Source: Micractinium sp. NFX-FRZ (Eukaryota > Chlorophyta > Trebouxiophyceae > Chlorellales > Chlorellaceae). From it: 64,000 nucleotides of DNA. Positions 21,724 through 36,666 of this stretch are shown here, in pieces. Each line of letters begins with the position of its first letter. The stretch's first letter is position 1. The notes beneath the pieces are model-generated. The model saw only the letters and a program-made list of their open reading frames with translations, was not told the DNA's origin and did no database searches. The stretch covers positions 54,731 through 118,730 of the forward strand of contig JAPTJF010000167.1 of the NCBI GenBank assembly GCA_029339195.1, given 5' to 3'. The translations under genes and the position numbers were made by a program.

Positions 21724-24700
21724 TCACACAAATGTGAAGTCCTGGTAAGCCTCCAGCACCAGCTCTTTCTCCAGCAGCCGGCTGGCAGGCCCCTGCGGCA
21801 GCCCTACCCGACGCACAGCGCTTGGCGCGCCGCCCGCTGCACCGGAACCGGCAGCAGCGGCGCCGCTGCTGCCTCCTCTGGATGCGGCACCGGCGGTGGC
21901 GGCCATGCCGGGCGGCGGGCGCAGGCGGGCAGCCAGGAAGGCGGGCTGCAGTTCGCGCTGGGCAGGACCCAGCGGCCCTACCGCCCCCTGCTGCTGCTGC
22001 GCCGCCGCCTGATCCTGCCGCTTGCGCCGCCCCCGGGTCTCTGTGTAGGGCAGCTGCAGGTGCTCTGCCAGCTTCTGTGCGCCGCCGCACTTGGTGATAG
22101 CAGCGTGCAGGTCGCGCCGCCCCGCTGCCAGCAGCTCCTGCACGGGCGGACCAGGTGGGGTTGTGTGTCGCGGGCGGACGAGGGGGACGGGGACATTGGC
22201 AAGCGGGCACGCACTCGAGGCATGCAGGACAAGTCATACAACGCGAGCGCCTTCACGCAGGAAGCAGCCTGGCCAGAGCAGCGATTCTATTGCCACCCTC
22301 TCAGTGGTGGTCGCCCAGGCGCTCCCTGCCCACCTGCTTGGTCGGCACGCGCCGCTCCCAGCCGCGCGCCTCGATCAGCTGCACCACCGCCTGCCCAACA
22401 CGCACCACCGCCGGCTGTGGCGGTGTGGGTGCCATGGACCGTCGCATGGCGCCACTGCCGGGGTGGTACGACAGGATCTGTGACAGGTGCTGCTGTGCCT
22501 GCTGCTGGGGAGCCAGCAGTGGCAGTGCCTCCTCCTCTCCCGCCTGCTGTGCCTGCTGCGCTGGCGCCCCTCCCACTTGCCGCTGCTGCGGCTGCTGCCG
22601 CTGCCGGCGGCGCTGCTGCTCCGCCGTCAACAGGTGTGCAAAGGCCTGCACCCCACCCAGGCGCTGCACCGCGCCCGCCAAGTCCACACGCCCGCCCTCC
22701 TCCAATTGGCGCAGCGTGGGCATGGGCAGCAGCGGCGGCTTCCTGCTGCCGCCCGCCTTGCTGTGCGTCCCCCGCTCGGTGGCCTGCTGCTGGGCAAAAT
22801 CAAGCAGCTGATGCAGCACTGAGACCTCGCTGGGCAGCCGGCCGTGGTGCACCACCCAGCCCAGGCGGCGGGCAACCGCCAGGCTGCCGCCGTGCGCACG
22901 AATGGCACCGATCAGATCGGCCCGCCCGCCGACCCGGAGCTCCTGCTGGGTGGGCAAGAACACGAGCTCACCGCTGCTCAGGCTGGTGCCGGCGCTGCTG
23001 CTGCCATTGTTGGCAACAATGCTGCCGAAGCTGGTGCTGCTGCTGGTGCTGCTGGTGGTGGTGGTGCTGCTGAGGCTGCGGCCATCGCCGCCGCCGCTGC
23101 TGCCGACACCATTGCTGCTGACACTACTGCTGCTGCCGCCACTGCGACTGCTATCAGTGGTGCTGCTGCTGCCGGCATGGGCCTCGCCCAACTCGGCACT
23201 GCATGCTGGGCTGCAGTCCTCTGCCAGTAGCGTGACAGTTGGCAGCCCCAGCTCTCCCTCTCCACGCCCCGTACTGCTCCAGCTGCGGCTGGCAAACCGC
23301 TGCTGCAGTCCTCGCCGGGTGGGGCCCGTGCTTGCCCCATGAGCAACAACAGAACTGGCGGTGGGCGATGCAGTCGGCACGGCAACCACAGCGGGTGGTG
23401 GCGTGGCCAGCCAAGGCTGCGGCCGCAACTGTTGCTCCTGCTGCTGCTGCTGCTGCTGCTGGATGGCTGCTGCTGCAGGCTGCCCTACCAGGGCTGCCCG
23501 CGCCGCCTGTCCGTCCGCCCACACTGCAGCAGGTGCCAACTTCTCTGCTTGCTGCTCTGCTTGCTCCTGCTGCGCGTCGTGCTGCTCCAGTTGTTGTGCC
23601 TGCGCCTCCTCCGCGTGCTGCTGCGCCTGCTGCCCCACAAACCGGCGTAGCTCAGCCGCCAGGGTGCCGAAGTCGGCCCACTGCCCGTTGGGCATGCGGC
23701 CAGAGGCCAGCGGCAGGCCCATGCGCTCGGCAAACACTGCAGGTGACGGCAAGCGGCGGGTTCAGGGCCAGGGAAGGGGAGGGGCTGGGCAGGCTGCCCC
23801 TGTGCATGAGCGTGAGCACACCCCACTGCTGCAGGGTCCCATTGGCAGTCACTTGACAGCCCTGTTGCTTGCACCAAGGTGAGTGACTCTGCTGCTGCTG
23901 TAGCGGGGAGCACGCGCGGGAGTCAGCACACACCCCGGCGCAGCCCAGGCGCACGCTGCCCCCACGCACCCGCCAGGCCGCCGTGGCTGTCCACCCGCGC
24001 AGACAGGGTGTTGGCGCCGCTGCGCCGCAGCTCCCGCTGGCTGGGCAGCCGGCCCTCCAGGCCCTGGTGGTCCATCCACTTGCTGCAGGCAGGGCGGGCA
24101 GAGGGAAGGGCACAGAAGGATGGGGAGGATAAGATCCAGCTCTCCGCGTCAGACGGCAAGTTGTTGGGTCCAGTCTGCTCTGCTCACCCACTGAGACACA
24201 TGGTGCCCATGTGCCATGACTCAGCGCCCAGCACCCCCCATGCTTGCATGCGCGGGGGAGAGGACCGAGATGGACATCCTGCCCCCCAGTGCTGCTGCTG
24301 TGCTCCATCTCTGTCCCACTGCTCCCACCTCAGCTCCTGCTGCACGTTCTCAATGCTGCTCCAGTAGCCCCGCGGGCTGGAGGACCGGTCATTCGAGCGC
24401 GGGCGGCGCACCACCACGCGCTGCCCCGCCACCTCGCGCACGGTCCACAGCGGCCGCTGGCCCTCTGTGCAAACACACAGGCAGCGGCACGGGAGAGGAT
24501 GAGAACTGGAAGCGGTCAGCTAGCAGTGTTCTTGGCAAGACGGCCAGGCAGGCAGGCAGGCAGGTGGCGTGGGCAGATTGAAAAGGCAACCATGTACCCA
24601 AAGCCATGTGCGTTGCAATGTGCACCCAGGCACATGATGCAGCCTCACCTTCCCCCTCCACCTCATCTTCGTCGTCGCTCCCATGAAGCGAGCCCAGCCA

Positions 24701-27700
24701 CACGGGCCGCGGCCAGCTCTTGATGTGCGCCGCCCAATTGGCTCCAGGCGAGAGTATGGCAGCCCCAGCACCGCCCGGGCTGCGCGCGCCCAGCACGCCG
24801 TCAGCGGCTTGCCCCTCCTGCTGCTGCTCCTGCTGCCACTCCGCCAGCTGGGCGGGCGCCAGCTGGCAGTGGATCAGCGCGCTCAGCGCGTGGTGGCTGG
24901 TGCGGTCCATGAGCGGGCACTGCAGCGACTGAGCCAGCGCGACGCGCAGCGGCACTGTGGCCGCGCCGGTGCCGCACCTGCAGGCGCACGTTGCCAGGGG
25001 GCAGCGCATATCAAAACCTTGGAACAGAAGGCTCCTGGCAAAGGGAGCATTGCAGCCCATCGGGCAGGCCGGGAGGCACAGGTGCGGCCGCCAATGCGCC
25101 ATACACACTACTACATGCTCCAGCAAAAGTGTGGACAAGCCTCCCCACCTTGCAAGCCTGTCCCCCGCTTGATTGCCACCCCAGCTGTGCCTCCCCCTCC
25201 AGCCAAACATGCCCACCTGGACCGCAGCTTGAGGAGGTATGTGACCAGGCCGCGGCAGCCAATCGCGATGGACTGCGCGCAGCGCTTCAGCGACGCCAGC
25301 TCAGCAGCCGTGCTGAGCACGCCGTAGAAGGGGTCGGGCACGTCCTCCGGCACCTGCGCCAGGGGCAGGGGGCAGGGCAAGGCAGGCCATGAGGGCAGGG
25401 TGAATCAGGTCAGCTGCTCTGGTCGGGCACGTCCTTTGCTACCAACAGCAGGAATACAGGATTGAGGGAGGCAAGACGCGGGGGAGGCAGAGGGCTGATA
25501 GCAACTTTGGAAGTATCGGAGCTGCAGCACTGGGCAGGCGCACCGCCGAGCACGAGGCACACGAGGCATCAGAACCCAGAACTGCATGCTGGCCAGCAGG
25601 CTAGCAACGCGTTGCATGAAGGGCAGCACGCGCTGCAGCTGGCCGCGGTCCTGTAAAGACAAGCTGCCCCATCCTGGCAATCTGGATTGCAGCCATGCCA
25701 TGGCAAGCCAGTACCACCCAAGGTGTGCAGCAGTGCTGTGCATGCTGTGCTCACCAGCAGGCAACGGTCCTTGAACACGATCTGCCCCGCGCGTGCAAAG
25801 TGGTTCAGGCGGTGCACACGTGTGAGGTAGGCGCCCCCCGGGTTGAGGCGCTCCAGAACAGACACCTGGGCAGGGAGGGAGGGTGGGATTGGGGGCGCCA
25901 TGGAGGGTTTGTTTCGTAGAAGTGCAGCCAATGGACAGGGGCGACAGGGCCGTGCCCTGCCATCCCCTGATCCCTGCACACCCCCTTGCCCCGCCCTCGC
26001 AATCTCTCATGACCCCTCCCCCTGCCTCACTTCCCTCACCACCTCCTGCAGGGTGCACTGATCCACGTCTGCCTCCCCTCCCCCTCCCGCCACGTCGCTG
26101 GCCCCGCCCGCTCACCTCCCTCACCACCTCCTGCCGGTCATATCTGTCCATGACAATGATCAGGTCGTAAGCGGGGGTGTCACGCATCTCGTCAAACTCA
26201 CGCGCCTGGCGCTGCCGCATGAAGGGGCAGGGTTTGGTACAAATGTAAAGAGCGGGCCAGACAGCAGTCGAGCTTGTGAGTGCCACGCTGAGGCTCAAGG
26301 GGGGTGTCCCACCATTTCAGAATCAAGCGCCTGGCGTTGGGGTGTCCAAACGCATGGCAGAGTTGCTCGACACTCCCCTGGGCGTCCTGCCATCCTCCCT
26401 GCCATCGTCCACTCCACCCCCTTACACCTGCAAAACAGTGCCTGGCCTGCCGCCGCCCCCAATCTGCCTCCCGTGCCGGTGGGAGCGGGACATCCTCGCC
26501 CTCCTTGCCACCGCCACCTCCCAACCACCTCTCACATCCCTCCCTCGCCAGGCCCCGTCCCTCCCCAGGTGTGCCTCCCTCACCGGTGCAAGCGTGATTT
26601 CCATCTCCTTTGCCACCGTCACCACCCGCTCGTCGTGGCCGCCGGCTGCGGGCGGCCCGATGGACGCGGCATGCACCTCCGCATCCAGCGGCCGCGGCAG
26701 CTTGCTGCGGGGGCAAGCGGGAGCGAGGCGGGCCGTTGGGAAGTGCTGCCAAACGCTGCCAAGGGATGGAAGCAGTGCTGCCACGCACATCAGCCGGGTG
26801 TTCGGTGGTGCTGTCGCTGCCGCTGCCAGACCTCAACCTCGCCTCCCCCTGCCCGCAGCCTCACTCCTAACCTTGGCAGGTGCCCGCCTGCCCCTGCCCC
26901 AGTGCTCCCTCCTACACATCTCTTGCTCGCCCGCCCCCACCTCAGCATGTTGTGCAGAATCGCCTGCGCCAGCACCGCGCGGCAGCTGCAGCCGTCGTCC
27001 AAAAACAGGATACGTGTGGTGGGAGAGGAGCGCCGCTGGCGGGCTGCCTCTGCTGAGTAGGGGGCAGCTCTGAACACCGGGACCAGGGGAGAGGCTGATC
27101 CTGACGCCCCCGGAGGATACGGCGGTGCCGCCCCTGGGCGCTGCTCCACCGCCGCCCCACGCGCGGCCCACGGCTGTCGCCTGCCCCTGCCTGCCGTGGG
27201 AGCAGCAGCAGCCGCGGCTGCTGCCGCAGCGGCAGTGCCCTGCTCGCGCTCTGGGTTGCGCAGCCGCCACAGCATGCCGCTGCCAGCGGCCGGCATGCCG
27301 CTGCCGTAGCCAGCGGGCACAGGGAAGCCTGTGGTCATGAGGGCTGTGTCCTGAACATCCTGCACATGGGAGGAAATCAGCAGAAACCAGGAAGAGGCAG
27401 GTAAGAAGCAGGCTGGCCACGCAGGCTACAGTGCTGAACCTCAACAAGCGCACCACCATTTTTCGCAACGAGGGCAGCACCCACCTTCCAGCGCTGCCGC
27501 TGCTCCAGCCGCGGCCAGTCGCAGGTGGGGCCTTGCGCTTGAGGCACGCGGCTTCCCGACACAATGTCAAACTCATCGTCATCCTGCTGCTTCTGCTGTT
27601 TTGACTGCGGCTGCTGCGGCCGCTGGACTCTAGGCACGGCAGGTTGGCTGCCGTCGGCGGCGGCTGCTGCCACCCCGCTGCGCTGCCGCCGCTGCTGCGT

Positions 27701-27781
27701 GCTGGCGGGGCAGCGGCTGGAAAGGCGGCGATCAATCCAGCTGGTGCAGCGGGCGCCGAGCTGGCTCGCGGAGCCCAGCAT
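21724..27781 (-). CDS. Low-molecular-weight tyrosine phosphatase-like domain fused to plastid-type helical repeats
   Basis: Eleven exons (27781-27485, 27359-26941, 26704-26584, 26211-26116, 25865-25755, 25353-25217, 24977-24649, 24464-24329, 24082-23970, 23736-22334, 22137-21724) join in phase to about 1,191 residues. The start MLGSASQLGARCTSW looks like a chloroplast transit peptide. Residues about 215-400 follow the LMW-PTP fold: RILFLDDGCSCRAVLAQAIL (P-loop), YDLIIVMDRYDRQEVVRE, LNPGGAYLTRVHRL, and the acid loop VPDPFYG (about 355). The P-loop keeps Arg, but the first position, normally the catalytic Cys of CX5R, is Asp. The rest carries at least four units on the theme LPxxxEL..GRxDL..AI..HGG...VA..LG, some preceded by RGYWSSIENVQQEL. 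Gln and Ser runs separate them. Such units occur in plastid proteins of plants and algae; their role is not known to me. Confidence 0.7.
26026..26141 (-). repeat. 85-bp offset copy of an exon end and donor
   Basis: The + strand text CTCACCTCCCTCACCACCTC at 26111 recurs with one change at 26026. It spans the end of exon 4 of the phosphatase-like gene and its GTGAG donor. The second copy lies in the following intron. Confidence 0.8.
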
Positions 27782-28217
27782 CCCGCTCGCAAGCAAACTT
27801 TGCTGCAAAGCGAAGAGGGCCTGGCTACGCCCCGACGCGTGTTGCGCGCTCCATGCTGTTTACTCTGTGGCCAAGGTCCACCACCCGAAAAGTGCCACAA
27901 ATATCGCAGCGCAAATAAGTGGAGCCCCAGATAAGCAGGTTCGCCTGCTCAGGGCACCCTCAAGGCACCACAAACAAGAATGGATGCACCAGATCGCGAC
28001 ACAGCTGCAGTCTGGGACCCGCCATCTGCCAGGTGGCGCCACGTCGCGACGCGTCGGCAGGGTGCCATCGACGGAGATTCATAGAGTACAAGATGAGTCT
28101 AAGCGTACTACCATCAGCGTGTAAAGTCAAAGTCATACATCAGGGGGTAAAAAGAGGTAGAAAGAAGCTATGTTGCACGCCGCGACGCCTCACGGCACCC
28201 AGCGCTTGCTGCCGCCG
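27782..28217. other. Intergenic, promoter of the fusion gene and 3' flank of the sulfotransferase
   Basis: Mixed-composition sequence with no supported exon. It should hold the promoter and 5' UTR of the phosphatase-like gene. No UGUAA signal for the sulfotransferase is obvious. Confidence 0.4.
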
Positions 28218-30673
28218 TCAGCACTGCTTTCCGTTGCAGCGTGGCCCGCTGCTGCCTCCGCCGCCCTGGCCCATCAGCAGGCGCAGGTCTGGTCCCAGGA
28301 AGCTGTTGAGCTGCGCCAGACAACGTGGGTGCTGCGCGCCAAAGTAGTCGGCGGTCTCGCAGTGCTGCTCGTGCGCGTGTGGCGCCAGCGTGGCATGCAC
28401 CTTCCCCTGCCACACGTAGCTCTCGGTCTTTTGTGGAGCACCCTGGTCGCACGTCGTGGCCGCCACGTTCATCTGTGAGTTCTTGGTGGGCCGTGGCACT
28501 TTGAGCGGGGGGAGACCTGCGGGCACACGCAAGCCCACATTGGTACGAGGTTACAAGCATGCTGAGACAGCAGCACAGCAGGTGCCGGCACAGGCAGTTG
28601 TTCCTGCATCATGTTCCGCGCATGGCAGGCCGCCGCAAATACAGCTCCGGGGCGACTGTCGCCTGTTCAGCAGCAGCCAGCTGGCGCCCTCACCCTTTGG
28701 CCGCCGCTTGTTGATCTCTTGGAACAGCCCATCCGCCTCCTGATCAAGCATGTCTGCCCTGATGACATAATCAGCAGCCATGCTGCACGGCACAGGTAAG
28801 GGCAGGGCTTTGGCGTGGTGAAGCGAGGCATTTAGCGGGGCACCCATGCTAGCACGGCTCTCATCGCGTGCGCAGCCCCCCGCAGGCTGGCAGGGTGCAG
28901 CGCTGCCCGGCGCTCCTGCACAGTGCATGCATGCACCGCATGCTTGCCTCCAGACCACTTCTGCAGCTAGCTCCCCTGCCCCCGCCCCCTATCGCGCGCA
29001 CTCACCCGCCCTGCTGGGTCAGCATGCAGGCAGCCTGGGGCACCATGTGGATGTATGAAAAGCCCTCGCTCACGAGGGAGCAGCTGGGAGAGTGGCGGGC
29101 GGCCAGCCCCATGACTGGTGGGAAGGCGCAGAAGGAGTCCCAGGAGGTCTGCGGGGGGGCGGGAGCACCCCGGGGGGGCAGGAGGGGCAGGCAGCAGCAG
29201 GTGGGACGGTGGGGGGCGGAGCCTGGAGGGAGCCTGGCTGATGCCGGCCGGCACAGTTAGCGCAGCCGGCACAGGTGTTTCTGCAGTGCAGCTGACGGTG
29301 CTGCACCAGGAGCGAAGGATGCAGAAGGCATTGGCGGCCCCGCCGCTCCCATTGCTGCTGCTCGCGCCCCCTGCTGGAGCCTTCCACCTCCGCTGCAGCA
29401 GCTGGCACCTCCCGGCACTGCCTGCCTGCCACCAGCGGCTCACCAGGTTGGCGCACTCGGGGCGTGCAAAGCTGGTCCTCCGCATGTGCTTGTAGGTGCT
29501 GAGGGCTCGGGCGTAGGGGTTGCGCACTGCGCTGAACACAAAGTAGTCCCGCCACATGCGCTCTGCCTCGCCCTCTGTCAGCGACGGCTGCAGGCGCTCC
29601 AGCGAGGCACAGGCCCCCTGGCTGCACCCAAACCAGAGGCGGACCGAGGTGGATCCGGTCTTGGCGTGGCGCAGGTACAGCACGCGGTACCTGTGGTTGA
29701 CCCACACCTGGCACATGGGGAACACAATGGGCTGGGGGTCGGGCAGCGAGCGGCTGGGCGGCCTGCCAACCGGGTGCCGTTGCTCGTGCTGCTCCAGCCA
29801 CGCATGGAAGATGATGTGGCGCTCGGTGGCATAATCATGCAGCCACTGCCGGGGGTCCAGGGGCCCTGCCTTGCGCTGAGGGCCGTGCAGGGCTGTGGGT
29901 GCTGAAAAGATGTCACGGGTGCTGCCTCCGCCCCTGCCGTCATCATTGGGGCCAGCAATCCTGCTTTTGCTGGTGCTGCTGCTGCTGGTGCTGGTGCTGC
30001 TGGCACCGTTGCTGCTGCCTATCCTGCTGCTGTCACCGCCGCTGCTGCTTATGCTGCTGCGGTCACTGTCCCTACTGCTGCTGCTGCTGCTGCTGCGGTT
30101 ACCGTCGTTGCTGCTGCTGTCCGTGGCGAGGCTGGCGACGGTGGGGTTGCTGGCGCCGCTGCTGGGCCTGCTGTCAGGGCTGGGCAGCAGGAGGCTCCTG
30201 CCAGTCTGCAGGTCACAGCAGCAGGAAACAAGGGGCCTAGCGTTAGCGTTTGCACACCAATGCATGGGGGCAGCCTTTTAGGTTCAGGTGTGACACATGC
30301 TGCCAGCCAGCGACAGCGCACCGTTGCCCCAAGCAGGGTGGCTGGGTGTGTGAAAATCCACAGCGCCGCCGCCCCTAGAAGAACATAGGCAACCAGGTGA
30401 AACTTCACAGCTGCCAGCGCCGGCTTCTGTGGCGGCCCCCCGGCTGCAGCAAGGGAGGCGGAAGCCGTGCAGACAGGCAGAGATGGGTGGCGGCGGCGGG
30501 CGGCGGCGGTGGTGGCGGGGGCTGTGTCGGTTGGTGCCGGGCAGCGCAAGGTGCAAATGCCCCCAAAAAACAGCGCGCCGTGGACAATGGCGCGAGACGG
30601 GGATATAGGCCGACGTCGCAGCGAACCAAAGCGGCGAGTTCAGGACGCAGAACGCGCACTCCTACCTGTCATT
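28218..30673 (-). CDS. Type II membrane sulfotransferase (carbohydrate, Golgi)
   Basis: Six exons (30673-30667, 30443-30322, 30205-29444, 29148-29006, 28782-28694, 28516-28218) give about 473 residues. The first coding exon is only seven bases (ATG ACA G). It splices to code for a short cytosolic tail and a signal anchor (FHLVAYVLLGAAALWIF), a Golgi type II topology. A Ser-rich stem follows. The catalytic part shows the PAPS 5'-phosphate loop LYLRHAKTGSTSVRLWF (about residue 190) and the 3'-phosphate motif DYFVFSAVRNPYARALSTYK, both typical of the Sulfotransfer_2 group. Later exons carry WDSFCAFPPVMG, DYVIRADMLDQE and the tail LNSFLGPDLRLLMG. It probably transfers sulfate from PAPS to a cell-wall or secreted glycan. 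The acceptor cannot be read from the sequence. Confidence 0.8.
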
Positions 30674-32259
30674 GTGTCCAAGCCAAGACGCTCTGTTGTG
30701 GTTGAGCACACATCCGAAAACACACGCACCGCCCGCCGGTTGTTGGGCGCCTGGCTCTTCACCTGCCAGCACCTGCCTGCCTGGCAGCTGGGGCATGAGC
30801 CGCCGCCGCACGTGGGAGCTGCCGACCTGTGCACACAGCTGTGTGGATACCGTTGCCCCTGCATATTTGCCGCCCGTCATCAACGCTGTAAGTAGCTACC
30901 TAGACACTGTGCCAGATAACCCAGTTTGTTCTCTCCACTTGCTGCCGCCACCTCCGTGAGGGGGGCACTTTACGGGACACTTTAGGGCAAGAGGGGCAAG
31001 TGCGGTGTGTCTTGCCTCTCTGCCTCATAGGCAAACGAACCAGACTGGTTGATAAAATTAAATCGGAACTGAGGCTTCCTGAGCCAGGGAGCAACCTGCG
31101 CCTGGGCCCGGGGACTGTCCACCTACAGCCCTCCCCGCATGCTGTTGCCGTGCCCGTCAACCTGCAGGCCAGGCGCCAGCTGTGGCATGCACGACCCTGC
31201 ACCAATGACCGGGTGCCAGCTTGTGGCCAGCTGCAGCGAGCCCCGCACAGCTATGCAAGGCTGCTGATCAGCGGCCGCCGTCCTGCCAGTAACCCCACAA
31301 GCACACCTCGGTGTCACCCTGGCTTAGCTTCTGGCCGATTCTTGGGGTTACAGGCTGCACACAACATGTGGCAGGCGCGAATGCAAAACTATCTGATCTG
31401 GGGTGGAAGAGAGAAGGGGAGAGGGGTACAATGCGAGCACGTGACAAAAGCAAGCCAAAGGAAACAATCGAGCGGGGGAGAAGGCCGGGGGGAGGGGGAA
31501 GGTTGCACTAAGCACTAGTAAGGGTTGTGATCACCGAGTGACGAGGACAAGGGGAACAGGGGTATAAGATTCGCTCGCATGGTTCTGGGGTTGTTGGTTA
31601 TTGGTACATTCGGCACGCGCAAGCAGCGACGAGGGGCGCTGGTGGCCGCGCATGCGCAAGGCTACGAAGGGTGAGGAGGATCAGTGGGTGCTGGTGGGTG
31701 GGTTGAGGAGGCCACCACCCGACCAATGTGGCTGGGGTCCAAGAAGGTGGGGAGAACTGTACCGGGGCCGGCCGGGAGCTGTACGCGGCGCCATGCCGGC
31801 ACGCATCTTGAGAGGGAGCTCTTCCTGCCTGCAAGGGGGGATATTATACTGACAAGCTGCCTACTAAAGAATGGCTGGTCTCTGTGATGACTGATTTCTA
31901 CCTAGTGCTGCTAGTGATGCTGCTGCTGCTCTGCCTACGGGTGATGGTGTGGGTGGGCTGCCGGCTGCAGTTCTGCAGCGGCGCTAGAGGCGGGGACCAC
32001 TGGCGTGCACACCTCTGCCAGCCGCCTAGAAGTAGGGGGTGGGCGACCTGCACAGGGGCGCTCAGAGGCGCGCCAAGGCCACTTAGCGGGGCAGCACAGC
32101 ACACCCAAGAGCACGCTGGGGCACCCACAGGACGCAACCAAATGCATTTGCAGAAGGCAGCGCTGAGGCAGACACCACGTGCCGCTTGCCCAGCCTTGTT
32201 GTACAGCCACTCACTGCCCAGCTGGCACACACAAACACTGCCCAGCACGCACACCACAC
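30674..32259. other. 1.6-kb intergenic region
   Basis: GC is lower than in the flanks, with AT-rich patches near 31840-31920. No exon, RNA gene or repeat family is recognised. A TTACA near 31347 could end the SRPK transcript but lies 900 nt past the stop. The left edge holds the sulfotransferase promoter. Confidence 0.45.
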
Positions 32260-35969
<3,710 letters not shown>

Positions 35970-36666
35970 GGCTGGTGGCGAGGTGGTGCAGAGGGAGTGG
36001 TGAACAACGAGCGCAATGCGCCACGGAGGGGATGAGTAGGGCGGTGGACGGTCGAAGTCAACAATTCACGCGCAGCACGGTCGCTGAATTCGAACGTTAG
36101 GGGCGATTTGGCCCACCACTGGGCGCCGGAGAAGCTTTGTGGGGCATCCTGATCGCTTCAGCAGGGCCCGGCCGCGGCCCGAGCGGCCTGCACTGTGGTT
36201 GGGCCAACTGACAGCCAACTGACGCCACCTGCCGGCACCTGACTGAAACTTTTGCACTTGGGCTTTGTACGCCTGTCCCCCTCCCGCCCCTTCAAAAGCC
36301 TGGTCACTGTGCATGCCACTGGTGCCGTTTCTTTGACTTTAGCGGCTCAAAGCTCCAGAATTGGCGCCGGCAGCTACCGAAGAGCAGGCGGCGAAAGCAC
36401 ACGGTGGCGGCAGCGCCCGCCCAGTGTGCGGCCAGGAGCCAGCTGCCCTCCTCTCCTTGCCTGCCCTGCCCACCGCACTTCGCATTCCTGAAGAGTTGCT
36501 TTGTACATGATTCAATACCTGAAAGCAGAGCACAGACCATGCTGTGGCACATACGAGCAGAGCAGACGCAAATAGCACAAGTCACTAGGGAGGGGCGGGC
36601 AGCGCCACAGCGGGGAGAGGCCTGCCGCAGCTGACCCAGAGTTGCCAGGCAAGGGAGGGAAACAAA
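35970..36666. other. Intergenic, SRPK promoter and Sfi1-like gene 3' UTR
   Basis: No gene is recognised between two genes on the same strand. No UGUAA signal for the upstream gene is visible on the gene strand. Confidence 0.4.

Noticed and set aside
25588..25656. Candidate extra exon (DRGQLQRVLPFMQRVAS) in the phosphatase-like gene
   Set aside because: It has an acceptor but no donor in phase. Skipping it joins LL directly to the conserved VPDPFYG loop in phase. It also resembles a decayed copy of the exon 5 end.
31000..31518. 172-codon + strand frame in the large intergenic region
   Set aside because: It starts at GTG, has no motif and no splice context, and sits in lower-GC DNA.
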